Shown here: positions 26,225 through 34,863 of the stretch, piece after piece
Numbering within the stretch: position 1 is the stretch's first letter
Layout of the letters: each line of letters begins with the position of its first letter
NCBI RefSeq assembly: GCF_000021965.1
Contig: NC_011832.1
Coordinates: 1,860,001-1,924,000 of the forward strand
Reading direction: 5' to 3'
Source: Methanosphaerula palustris E1-9c
GTDB lineage: Archaea; Halobacteriota; Methanomicrobia; Methanomicrobiales; Methanospirillaceae
Length of the DNA stretch: 64,000 bases
Notes under the pieces: generated by a model
What the model was told of the DNA's origin: nothing
The model's input: the letters and a program-made list of their open reading frames with translations, nothing else
The model's database searches: none
Position numbers and translations under genes: made by a program

Positions 26225-28762
26225 ATGCCTGACACAAAACATACGATACAGACCTACCTCATGGTAATACTGCTCCTGACCATGGCGCTGCTGGTAGCCC
26301 CTGCAGGTGCAGAACTTGTACAGTCGAACGGAACAACCTCTATCGGTGTCGATCAGACCCAGGAACTGAAAGATACTGCAGCCTTCTCCGCCAACAAACA
26401 TGTATTCTTCAATGTGGCGAACGACGCCGGCGTGAAGTACAACTATGACGGCGCACTCTACAGCGGCCCGAGCAACACCTACTACATGAAGTTCGATGGA
26501 GGCGGATTGAATGCCCTTCATATCACCAGCGACCCCGCGAGCCCGTACGGGAATGTGATCGCGTCGAACGCCCAATCCGGTACCTTCTTTCTCTCCGACA
26601 CCGGGGGGAGAGGATTTGATGACGATGGCATCCTGATGATCGCCGTAAAAGGGGATGTCCCGAACGACTTCAGGGTCCATATCCGGGCGAGCGGCTACAC
26701 CTGGACACCGGCCACTTCCGGAGTTTACAATCCAACCATCCCGAGCTCAGTCACCTACCAGCCGGTCTCCCTTGACGAAACGTTCACCAGGGACGACCTC
26801 ATCTACGGCCCGCAGAACTGGAAACCATGTTCGGTGGCGAACTATCCGATCTATAACGGACAGGATATGACGAACACCCAGGACACCTACCAGATGATGT
26901 TCGTCGATCTGAAGTCAGGGATCATCGGCAAGAATTCCACCGCCGGCGCCCCGGCACTTACGGACAATGGTGCGATCCGGGTCGATTACTCCTTCGAAAA
27001 CCTGAACACCTTCGCTGCCTTCGATGCCTTTGCATGGTGCAGTGCCTCCAACCAGGGGCAGGGGATCACCTGGACGAATGAGGTCGCCGCAGCCGGCTCG
27101 TCCTCGGGGTCCGCGAACGGCTACACCGTCACCGGTGTCCCACGGGCACCGGTCGCCGCCTTCACCGCAAATACCGTAAGCGGCCCGGCACCCCTTTCGA
27201 TCGGGTTCACCGATCAGTCGACCAACACCCCGACGGCCTGGTCGTGGAACTTCGGCGACGGGACCACCTCGACCGAGCAGAATCCATCCCACACCTACAC
27301 GACAGACGGTACCTACTCGGTCGCCCTGACCGCGAGCAACGCCGGCGGCAGTAACACGGTCACCAGGACCAGTTATATCACCGTCCGCTCCACGACCCCC
27401 ACGACAGGGCCGACAACGGTGCCGACAACCGGCAACACCACCGTGCCGACGACGGTGACGACGATCCCCACCACCGGAACGACAACGGTCGCGACACCAA
27501 CCCCAACCATCACAACACCGCCGCTGGCGGCCAACTTCACGGCGAACGTGACGGCCGGCCAGTCCCCACTCGCCGTGCAGTTCACCGACTCGACGACCGG
27601 TGCGGTCCAGAGTTATTTCTGGCAGTTCGGCGACGGCGGGGCCTCGTATGACAGGAACCCGGTGCACACTTACACGACAGCCGGCACCTACACCGTCTCC
27701 CTCATCGTCAGCGGCCCCACCGGAACCCAGGTGAAGACGAACGAGCAGTACATCACCGTCACGGCGGTAGTGCCGACCATGACGACGGTGGCCCCGCTCA
27801 CCAATTATCACCACAACTATCTCCAGGTCTCAAACACTGAAGGTGCCCGCTTCGATCTCCACAACAACGGTACCTATTACCAGAAGAGCGACGGGGGCGG
27901 GACCAATGCGATCTGGATGACCGGAACCCCGTCGGTTCCGCAGGGTCAGACGATCAACACCACCAACCAGTCGGGCGTCTTCTACCTGACCGATACCGGG
28001 GGAAGAGGGTTCGACGACGATGGCATCCTCATGCTTGCGGTCAACGGGACGATCCCTGACGACTTCAAGGTCCATATCCGAGCGAGCGGGTATGCCTGGA
28101 CACCGATTCCAAACTACCTTTCACCAACCGCGAACGATATAACCTATGTCGACGGCTCGATCGATGAGATCTTCACCAAGGACGACTTCATCTACGGCCC
28201 GCAGATCTGGAAGCCGGCCGGGCAGGCGAACTACCCGATCTATAACGGACAGAATCTGTCCGACACGCAGAACACCTTCCGGCTGATGTTCATCGATCTG
28301 CGTGCAGGCATCCTCGGCAAGAGCTCCAAAGCCGGAATCTCCACGCTGCAGAACAACGGTGCGATCAAGGTCGAGTACTCGTTCGATCATCTGAACACCT
28401 TAGCCGCCTTCAACGCCTACGCCTGGTGCGAGAACTCCACCCTGGGCGAAGGGATATCATGGACGAACGGGGTCAACGCCATAGGCCAGTCCTCGGTTGC
28501 AAGCGGCTACACCGTGTCGGGGATGTCGACTTCGACGGCCCCGATCACTATCCCATCGGCGACCCGCCCCCCCACCGACCCCAACAGGGATGGACTGTAT
28601 GAAGACCTGAACGGAGACGGCGTGGCCGACTTCAACGACGTGGTCCTCTTCTTCAACCAGATGGACTGGATCGCGGTGAACGAGCCGGTCACCGCCTTCG
28701 ACTTCAATAAAAACGGCTCCGTCGACTTCGATGACGTCGTTCTGCTCTTCAATATGCTCTGA
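26225..28762 (+). CDS. Secreted PKD protein with two DUF3344 domains and dockerin-like end
   Basis: 845 residues from the ATG at 26225 (MPDTKHTIQTYLMVILLLTM). This start was chosen because GGTGATGG precedes it and the paralogue at 56689 starts at the same residue. Order: signal peptide (1-31); DUF3344 (about 55-300); PKD (309-388); PTT linker (389-430); PKD (434-513); DUF3344 (526-768); dockerin-like pair (784-845: RDGLYEDLNGDGVADFNDV and DFNKNGSVDFDDV). The first DUF3344 resembles those of the Thr-rich proteins, unlike the first DUF3344 of the 56689 paralogue, which resembles giants A and B. The domains have been swapped between genes. Confidence 0.9.
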   Translation: MPDTKHTIQTYLMVILLLTMALLVAPAGAELVQSNGTTSIGVDQTQELKDTAAFSANKHVFFNVANDAGVKYNYDGALYSGPSNTYYMKFDGGGLNALHITSDPASPYGNVIASNAQSGTFFLSDTGGRGFDDDGILMIAVKGDVPNDFRVHIRASGYTWTPATSGVYNPTIPSSVTYQPVSLDETFTRDDLIYGPQNWKPCSVANYPIYNGQDMTNTQDTYQMMFVDLKSGIIGKNSTAGAPALTDNGAIRVDYSFENLNTFAAFDAFAWCSASNQGQGITWTNEVAAAGSSSGSANGYTVTGVPRAPVAAFTANTVSGPAPLSIGFTDQSTNTPTAWSWNFGDGTTSTEQNPSHTYTTDGTYSVALTASNAGGSNTVTRTSYITVRSTTPTTGPTTVPTTGNTTVPTTVTTIPTTGTTTVATPTPTITTPPLAANFTANVTAGQSPLAVQFTDSTTGAVQSYFWQFGDGGASYDRNPVHTYTTAGTYTVSLIVSGPTGTQVKTNEQYITVTAVVPTMTTVAPLTNYHHNYLQVSNTEGARFDLHNNGTYYQKSDGGGTNAIWMTGTPSVPQGQTINTTNQSGVFYLTDTGGRGFDDDGILMLAVNGTIPDDFKVHIRASGYAWTPIPNYLSPTANDITYVDGSIDEIFTKDDFIYGPQIWKPAGQANYPIYNGQNLSDTQNTFRLMFIDLRAGILGKSSKAGISTLQNNGAIKVEYSFDHLNTLAAFNAYAWCENSTLGEGISWTNGVNAIGQSSVASGYTVSGMSTSTAPITIPSATRPPTDPNRDGLYEDLNGDGVADFNDVVLFFNQMDWIAVNEPVTAFDFNKNGSVDFDDVVLLFNML

Positions 28763-29065
28763 AGAGAGTCCCCTTTTTTTCAGATCTGGTAAAATCTTCA
28801 ACAATCACGACTGATTGAGTCACTGGTGTGGGTATGGAGAATCCTGTTGACCGTGATCCCCCTGAAAGGGTTCCGATAGTAGAGTGCCTTTCAGGTCCAC
28901 TCCGAATCTAAAAAAAAGTTCACTGTTTTCTCTCATGATATTTTCTCTCATGATAGCATGCTGAAGAGGGATGGGAATGCCCGCATCGTCATCAAATTCC
29001 TTCCCCGGGTCGTGGGGGTACACACCGTCTGTGACCGGACGAATCGTAGCGGACAGCCATCCCCT
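28763..29065. other. Convergent intergenic region with terminator and short tandem repeat
   Basis: An oligo-T run (T8, 28773-28780) 10 bp after the DUF3344 stop is the likely terminator. At 28925-28954 the 15-mer ttttctctcatgata is repeated twice in tandem. No gene is seen. Confidence 0.5.
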
Positions 29066-29677
29066 TCACAGTAAAAACGGGATCAGCATCTTCGTCTCGT
29101 TCATATATGCCCGGTATTCATCCCCGAACTTCGCGACCAGCGCCTTCTCCTCGACATGGATCCGGTATCCGTACACACCACAGGAAGCCAGCAGCAGGAC
29201 CAGAACCGCACCCCACGACAGGAGGGCAACGCCTATTCCGATCATAATCATAATTCCCCCCGTATAGGACGGGTGGCGGACATACCGGTACGGTCCTTTC
29301 CGGATGATAGTCTGTCCTTCCTGGACACTGACGAGCGCGGAGAAGAACCCCCCGAGGAGGGCAATGGACCACTGCCGGAGGAAGACCCCGAAGACCATCA
29401 ACGCGATTCCGGGATAGAACAGCCAGCCGGGCAAGAGAGCAACGCCTGCCAGGGAAAGACCGAAGGCCAGATAGATTGCTACGAGGAGACCGAAAATCAC
29501 AACCAGCCCAGACCGCCGATCCTTCGTCTCGAGTCTTGTCCCTTCGCGGTAGCGGCGGAGCCGTGGAAAGATCATGGCCCCGATGATCTCACTGGCCATC
29601 CAGCCGAAGAATGCGATCGTAAAAAGGAGTGCCTCAGTGCCGGAAGCGGAGATGGGAAGCTGGGAGATTATCACCAT
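29066..29677 (-). CDS. Membrane methyltransferase of the ICMT/PEMT type
   Basis: About 203 residues from the ATG at 29677, which has a perfect ggtgatc ribosome binding site; the longer frame from 29743 has none. Four to five hydrophobic segments can be seen. The C-terminal catalytic region carries the isoprenylcysteine-carboxyl-methyltransferase-like motif GPYRYVRHPSYTGG and the final EEKALVAKFGDEYRAYM. Archaeal relatives are uncharacterised and probably methylate a lipid or small hydrophobic substrate using SAM. The gene sits alone between convergent and parallel DUF3344 genes. Confidence 0.82.
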   Translation of the reverse strand: MVIISQLPISASGTEALLFTIAFFGWMASEIIGAMIFPRLRRYREGTRLETKDRRSGLVVIFGLLVAIYLAFGLSLAGVALLPGWLFYPGIALMVFGVFLRQWSIALLGGFFSALVSVQEGQTIIRKGPYRYVRHPSYTGGIMIMIGIGVALLSWGAVLVLLLASCGVYGYRIHVEEKALVAKFGDEYRAYMNETKMLIPFLL

Positions 29678-29860
29678 TGAACGATCACCGACATACTGCG
29701 AGAATATGAGAGTCGACCAGATATAGGATTGCTGCCTGAACAATCCACCTCTCGTGATCGTCTGTGAGGAGATAACCGGAACAGAGTAATCTTGTTCATA
29801 CCGGAAAAGATCGTTCGGGAAAGAGACCCGATCGATCGAATGTCAAAAAAAGAGAGTGGT

Positions 29861-31909
29861 TCAGTCTTTCTCCTGCAGATCATCCAGCAGACCGTCCTTC
29901 AGATTCCTCCTCTGCCTGAGGTACAGAAGCCCGATCACGAGCAGGAGGAGAAGCAGGATCATGATGATCAACCCTGCAAAGACGAGCAGAGCGAACAGGA
30001 GTGCTGCCCCAATCAGCAGAAGCAGACTCAGGTCCGACGATGAGAGCCGATCGATGGTCGACTGGATCATCGAGAGGAAATTCTGTGACGAACTCTGATC
30101 GCGGGAAGAGGCGGCACCCGACGAACCGGAGATAGAGACCGGCGAGTACTCGTTCTGGTTTCCGGTATCGATCAGAGGGAGCGTCGGTGTCGTCATCACC
30201 GGGGTGCTGGTATTCACCAGCGTCGGGGTGGGCGTGGTATCGGCTGACTGTGTCTGGGTCGGCGTGGCGGTCGTGGGAGCCGGCGTCGCCGTCGTCCCGA
30301 CCGTCCCACCGACTCCAGTGTAATCGTCGCTCGAAGAACCGGAGGAGGAGTCGCCGGTCGAGACTGGCCCTCCGGCGGAATTACTGCTGGTACTACCCGT
30401 CGACGGTGAAGAAGACTGGGTAGCGATCGTCTGGGTACTCCCTGAGGAAACAGTCGCCTGCACGGTGGTGGCGCTGGATGCGACCGTCTGTGTACTCTGC
30501 GAGGTCACGGTTGCCTGCACAGGCGGAACAGTTGCTCCGACCATCCATGCACCTGATGTGGAAGACGCGACCTGAGAACCACTGGTCGCAGCCTGGGTCG
30601 GAACGGCGGTCTGGACATGTGAGGGGAAGAGCGTGCTCAGGACAGGAACTGAAACCGACGGTTCGGGACTCTGAGTTGTGGTGACCGAGGGAGCGACGGT
30701 CAGCGATGGTTGGGCGGTGGTCTGGGAGACGGTGACCGCGGCGGTCGTGCCGGTGGTCACCGGAGCACTGGTCGTGATGACGGTGCCGGCTGTCTGCGTG
30801 GACGTCACCGTTGCAGTCCCGGCCACCGTCACCGTCGCAGATGTCGTCGGCGTGGTCTTGATGGTCGTCGTGGAGGTCGGAACGGTGGTGAGGGTCGCCG
30901 ACGTGGTCGGCTCGGTCGTCAGGGTGGTGACCGGGACCATCGTCGTCGATGTCGGCTCGGTCGTATTGACGATGACGGTCGGCGTGGCATTCACCGTCGT
31001 CTCGACAGAGGTTGGGGTCTCTGTCGGTGAGACTGATACCGTCGTATTCGGGGTCGTAGTCGTGGTGGTCGGTTCTGTTGTGGTCGGTACCGTTGTCAGG
31101 GTGGGCTCGATCCCTTTCACTGTGACACCGCTGCTCCCCGCTTCAGAGAGCCGGTTGGTCCAGGAGATCCCCTCTCCCTGGTTGGAGTTCAGGCACCAGG
31201 CATAGGTGTTGAACGCAGCGAACGAGTTCAGATTCGAAAACGAGTATTCGACCCTGATCGCTCCGTTGTCCGTAAGGGGAGGAGCGCTGGTGTTCACACT
31301 TCCCTGGCCGAGGATGCCTGCATGCAGATCGATGAACATCAGGTGGAACTGCTGCGTGGAGTCACTCATATCCTGGCCGTCATAGATCGGGTAGTTCTCC
31401 GGCCCGGCTGGCCTCCAGTTCTGAGGACCGTAGGCGAAATCGGATTTGGTGAAGGTGCTGTCGACGGACCCATCCTGGTAGGTGATCTCCTCCGGCTTCT
31501 GGTTAATCACCGTGGACGGCGTCCAGGTGTAGCCGCTCGCCCGGATATGGACGCTGAAATCGTCGGGGACATCCCCCTTCACCGCGAGCATGAGGATCCC
31601 GTCGTCGTCAAACCCTCTCCCTCCGGTATCGGTCAGAAAGAAGGAACCCGACTGGGAGTCAGACGCGATCGAGTTCCCACCATAATTCGAGGAGTCGCTG
31701 GAGATATGAAGCGCATTCAGACCGCCTCCATCGAACTTGAGATATCGCTCTCCGCCATTCGCCATGGCGAGATTGATATGATAGTGATCGGGGAGTACGC
31801 TCTCTGCTCCGACTGGAACAGTAATGGTGAGTGCGAGCAGTATCAGGGCGAAACTGATCAGCACTGACAGCGATGCACGGTAGTTCAGGTTACGTAAATG
31901 TTTTGTCAT
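29861..31909 (-). CDS. Thr/Ser-rich DUF3344 protein with C-terminal membrane anchor, copy 1
   Basis: 682 residues. Signal peptide (1-36, SVLISFALILLALTITVPVG); DUF3344 (about 45-270: GGGLNALHISSD, DTGGRGFDDDGILMLAV, YGPQNWRP, YPIYDGQDMSD); a long linker of Thr, Pro, Val, Ser and Gln (about 275-600) likely to be glycosylated; a GSSGAASSRDQSSSQ stretch and a short amphipathic helix; then a hydrophobic region of about 45 residues (LSLLLLIGAALLFALLVFAG) ending in basic LRQRR. This gives an extracellular head on a stalk fixed in the membrane. It is the tandem duplicate of the next gene; a third copy is at 59294. Confidence 0.88.
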   Translation of the reverse strand: MTKHLRNLNYRASLSVLISFALILLALTITVPVGAESVLPDHYHINLAMANGGERYLKFDGGGLNALHISSDSSNYGGNSIASDSQSGSFFLTDTGGRGFDDDGILMLAVKGDVPDDFSVHIRASGYTWTPSTVINQKPEEITYQDGSVDSTFTKSDFAYGPQNWRPAGPENYPIYDGQDMSDSTQQFHLMFIDLHAGILGQGSVNTSAPPLTDNGAIRVEYSFSNLNSFAAFNTYAWCLNSNQGEGISWTNRLSEAGSSGVTVKGIEPTLTTVPTTTEPTTTTTTPNTTVSVSPTETPTSVETTVNATPTVIVNTTEPTSTTMVPVTTLTTEPTTSATLTTVPTSTTTIKTTPTTSATVTVAGTATVTSTQTAGTVITTSAPVTTGTTAAVTVSQTTAQPSLTVAPSVTTTQSPEPSVSVPVLSTLFPSHVQTAVPTQAATSGSQVASSTSGAWMVGATVPPVQATVTSQSTQTVASSATTVQATVSSGSTQTIATQSSSPSTGSTSSNSAGGPVSTGDSSSGSSSDDYTGVGGTVGTTATPAPTTATPTQTQSADTTPTPTLVNTSTPVMTTPTLPLIDTGNQNEYSPVSISGSSGAASSRDQSSSQNFLSMIQSTIDRLSSSDLSLLLLIGAALLFALLVFAGLIIMILLLLLLVIGLLYLRQRRNLKDGLLDDLQEKD

Positions 31910-31934
31910 AATATCATCTCATAGTATCAGAAAT

Positions 31935-32012
31935 TTGCTGGAATGATCATCTATCCGGGTATGAACCGGGGATAGACGACGGTCACGCCAACCAGCCAGG
32001 GCGGCAGATCCG
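31935..32012 (-). pseudogene. ecfT 3'-end fragment between the tandem Thr-rich genes
   Basis: The sequence catctatccgggtatgaac and the following cggggatagacgacggtcac (about 31949-31986), with a GC-rich continuation (ccaaccagccagggcggcag), matches the 3' end of the EcfT gene at 34022-34080. The fragment was carried along when the segment was duplicated in tandem. It encodes nothing. Confidence 0.6.
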
Positions 32013-32020
32013 GGCATGGT

Positions 32021-33982
32021 TCAATTCTCATGCTGTTCCTCCCTCCTCTGCCGGAGATACAGGATCCCGACCAGAAGCAGCAGCAGGAGCAGGACCATGA
32101 TGATCAACCCTGCAAAGACGAGCAGGAAGAAGAACAGGACCGCTCCGATCAGCAGAAGCAGACTCAAGTCCGACGATGATAGCCGATCGATGGTCGACTG
32201 GATCGTCGAGAGGAAACTCTGAGATGAACTCCGATCGCGGGACGAGGCGGCACCCGACGAACCGGAGATAGAGACCGGCGAGTACTCGTTCTGGTTCCCG
32301 GTATCGATAAGGGGGAGCGTCGGCGTCGTCATCACCGGGGTGCTGGAATTCGCCTGAGTCGGGGTGGGCGTTGTATCGGCTGACTGCGTCTGGGTCGGCG
32401 TGGCGGTCGTGGGGGCCGGCGTCGCCGTCGTCCCAACCGTCCCTCCGACTCCGGTGTAGTCGTCGCTCGATGAACCGGAGGAGGAGTCTCCGGTCGAAAC
32501 CGGCCCTTCTGCGGAATTGCTACCGGCCGGCTGTGAAGAGGATTGGGTAGCGATCGTCTGGGTACTCCCTGAGGAAACAGTCGCCTGCACAGTGGTGGCG
32601 CCGGACGCGACCGTCTGTGCATTCTGCGGGGTCGCGGTTGCCTGTACAGTGACATCTGATACGACCGTCCCTGTACCGACTGTTGGAGACTGCGTCTGAG
32701 GAGCACTGGTCACTGCAGCCTGGGTCGGAACGGCGGTCTGGGCATGTGAAGGGAAGAGTGTGCTCAGAACAGGAACTGAAACCGACGGTTCGGGACTCTG
32801 GGTCTCCGTGGCCGATGGAACGGTGGTCAGCGATGCCGGGACTGTCGTCTGGGAGACGATGACTCCGGGGGTCGTGCCGGTTGGCAGGGAGGTCGGAGTC
32901 ACCAGAACGCCAGCAGTAGTGGCGGTGCTGACCGGCTGCGTGGACGTCACTGTCGTACCGGTCGCTGCAGTCGGCGTGGTCGGAGCGGAGGTGGGAGATA
33001 CCGTGGTGGAGGGGACCGCCGTCGTTGTCGGTGTGGTTTCATTGATGGTGACGGTTGATGTAACATTCACGGTCGTCTCGACAGACGTTGGGGTCTCTGT
33101 CGGCGTGACCGATACCGTCTCGTTCGGGGTTGCAACCGTCGTTGTCGGTTCTGTTGTCGTCGGTTCTGTCGTGGGGGTGGGTTCAGTCCCCTTCACCGTG
33201 AAACCGCTGCTGCCCGCTGCAGAGAGACGATTGGTCCATGTGACCCCTTCCCCCTGGTTGGAGTTCAGACACCAGGCATAGGCGTCGAACGCGGCGAAGG
33301 TATTCAAATTCTCGAACGAGTACTCGACCCTGATCGCACCATTATCCTGAAGAGTCGAAGGATCGATGCCTGATTTCTGGCCCAGAATCCCTGCATTCAG
33401 ATCGATAAAAACCAGATGGAACTGCTGCGAAGCATCCCCCATATCCTGGCCATCATAGATCGGATAGTTCGACGCAGGGCTCGGCTTCCAGTTCTGAGGT
33501 CCGTAGGCAAAATCTCCCTTTGAGAAGGTACTGTCGACAGATCCATCCTCATGAGCATAGATACTGGGTTTTTGATTAACCACAGAGGACGGCGTCCAGG
33601 TGTAGCCGCTCGCCCGGATATGGACCTTGAAGTCGTCAGGGACGTCACCCTTTACGGCGAGCATCAGGATCCCGTCGTCATCAAACCCTCTCCCCCCGGT
33701 ATCGGTCATAAAGAAGGAGCCCGACTGGGAGTCAGACGCGATCGAATTTCCAAAATAATTCGAGGAGTCGCCGGAGATGTGAAGCGCATTCATCCCGGGA
33801 TCGTCAAGCTTGAAGTATCGCTCTCCACCATTCACCGTGGCGATATTGATATGATAGTGATCGGAAAGTACACTCTCTGCTCCAACAGGAACAGTAATGG
33901 TGATTGCGAGCAGGATCAGGACGATACTGGTCAGTACTGACAGCGATGCACGATAGTTCGGATCAGTCATCTGGTTTGTCAT
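32021..33982 (-). CDS. Thr/Ser-rich DUF3344 protein with C-terminal membrane anchor, copy 2
   Basis: 653 residues with the same architecture as its downstream neighbour: signal peptide (1-37), DUF3344 (about 46-270, with GMNALHISGDS in place of GGGLNALHISS), Thr/Ser/Pro stalk (about 275-570), and a C-terminal hydrophobic region ending in YLRQRREEQHEN. The stalks differ most, with unequal repeat numbers, while the signal peptide, the DUF3344 domain and the last 100 residues are nearly the same. It lies 41 bp from the intact ecfT, so this copy keeps the original position and 29861 is probably the derived one. Confidence 0.88.
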   Translation of the reverse strand: MTNQMTDPNYRASLSVLTSIVLILLAITITVPVGAESVLSDHYHINIATVNGGERYFKLDDPGMNALHISGDSSNYFGNSIASDSQSGSFFMTDTGGRGFDDDGILMLAVKGDVPDDFKVHIRASGYTWTPSSVVNQKPSIYAHEDGSVDSTFSKGDFAYGPQNWKPSPASNYPIYDGQDMGDASQQFHLVFIDLNAGILGQKSGIDPSTLQDNGAIRVEYSFENLNTFAAFDAYAWCLNSNQGEGVTWTNRLSAAGSSGFTVKGTEPTPTTEPTTTEPTTTVATPNETVSVTPTETPTSVETTVNVTSTVTINETTPTTTAVPSTTVSPTSAPTTPTAATGTTVTSTQPVSTATTAGVLVTPTSLPTGTTPGVIVSQTTVPASLTTVPSATETQSPEPSVSVPVLSTLFPSHAQTAVPTQAAVTSAPQTQSPTVGTGTVVSDVTVQATATPQNAQTVASGATTVQATVSSGSTQTIATQSSSQPAGSNSAEGPVSTGDSSSGSSSDDYTGVGGTVGTTATPAPTTATPTQTQSADTTPTPTQANSSTPVMTTPTLPLIDTGNQNEYSPVSISGSSGAASSRDRSSSQSFLSTIQSTIDRLSSSDLSLLLLIGAVLFFFLLVFAGLIIMVLLLLLLLVGILYLRQRREEQHEN

Positions 33983-34023
33983 TGAATTGTCCCATAGTCT
34001 CGGAAATTTTTCGAAATACTCGT

Positions 34024-34863
34024 CTATCCGGGAACGAGCCGGGGATAGACGACGGTCAACCCCACCAGCCCGGCCAGCAGGGCGCCCATGATCAGGTCCC
34101 GCTGCCCGGGATGGGGGGGGTGGTAACAGGTCGTTCTCGTTCCCGATCCAAATCCCCTGGCCTGCAGGGCATCGGCCACCAGCCGGGCCCGGTTCAGCAC
34201 CGCGATGATCATCGGGATCACCAGAGCCATCAGCATCTCTGCTTTCCGGACCCAGGACCCCTGCTCGAAGTCGAGCCCCCGCGAGCGCTGGGCATCCATG
34301 ATATGCCCGAGATCGGCGCTCAGAGCCGTGGTGGAGCGGAGCGCATACCCGAGAGAGAAGGTGAAGGTGTCCGGGACACCCAGGGCCTTCAGAGCGTGGA
34401 TGACCGACGTGCAGGAGGTCGTCATGATGAAGAGGACGCCGAACCCGGCGATCGTGAGCAGCCGGACACCCATCGCCGCGGCGAAGAGGAACCCCCCGGT
34501 ACTCAGGGTAGGATGGAGCATGCCCAGGTCCACTGAGTAAAAGACCGTGCCCGTCGACTCCTTCGGAAAGAGCATGTCGATGAAGACGATGAAGAGGAGC
34601 AGGGGGGAGAACGTCCAGAAGGCCCGACCCAGGGGCTGGAGCAGACCGGAGATCCCGGCCAGCATCAGGACGAAGAGCAGGGCTGCCAGCAGGGGGAGGA
34701 GGGAGTCCTGGATCAGCGAGACTCCACTGATCACGACCAGCGCCCCCATCTTGGTCCGGGGGTCCAGGCGGTGAAGAAACGAGGTCCCGGGGGTGAACCT
34801 CGCCCAGGCCGCATTCCCCTCCAGCCGCCGACCTGAGGAACGGCGATTATGCACCAATCCCAT
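34024..34863 (-). CDS. ecfT: ECF transporter transmembrane T component (EcfT)
   Basis: 279 residues with about six membrane segments and the two coupling-helix motifs of EcfT/CbiQ proteins, DAQRSRGLDF and ADALQARGF (the A-x-x-R-G pattern that docks on the ATPases). EcfT links ATP hydrolysis in the A subunits to toppling of the substrate-binding S subunit. Its start overlaps the fused ATPase gene by 17 bp, so it is the last gene of the operon. Two scars of its 3' end occur elsewhere, at 31935 and 61339. Confidence 0.88.
   Translation of the reverse strand: MGLVHNRRSSGRRLEGNAAWARFTPGTSFLHRLDPRTKMGALVVISGVSLIQDSLLPLLAALLFVLMLAGISGLLQPLGRAFWTFSPLLLFIVFIDMLFPKESTGTVFYSVDLGMLHPTLSTGGFLFAAAMGVRLLTIAGFGVLFIMTTSCTSVIHALKALGVPDTFTFSLGYALRSTTALSADLGHIMDAQRSRGLDFEQGSWVRKAEMLMALVIPMIIAVLNRARLVADALQARGFGSGTRTTCYHPPHPGQRDLIMGALLAGLVGLTVVYPRLVPG

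Noticed and set aside
29744-29860. Possible extra N-terminus of the ICMT-like protein or a small gene
   Set aside because: The perfect ggtgatc site before the ATG at 29677 fixes the start, and the upstream residues do not look conserved or coding.
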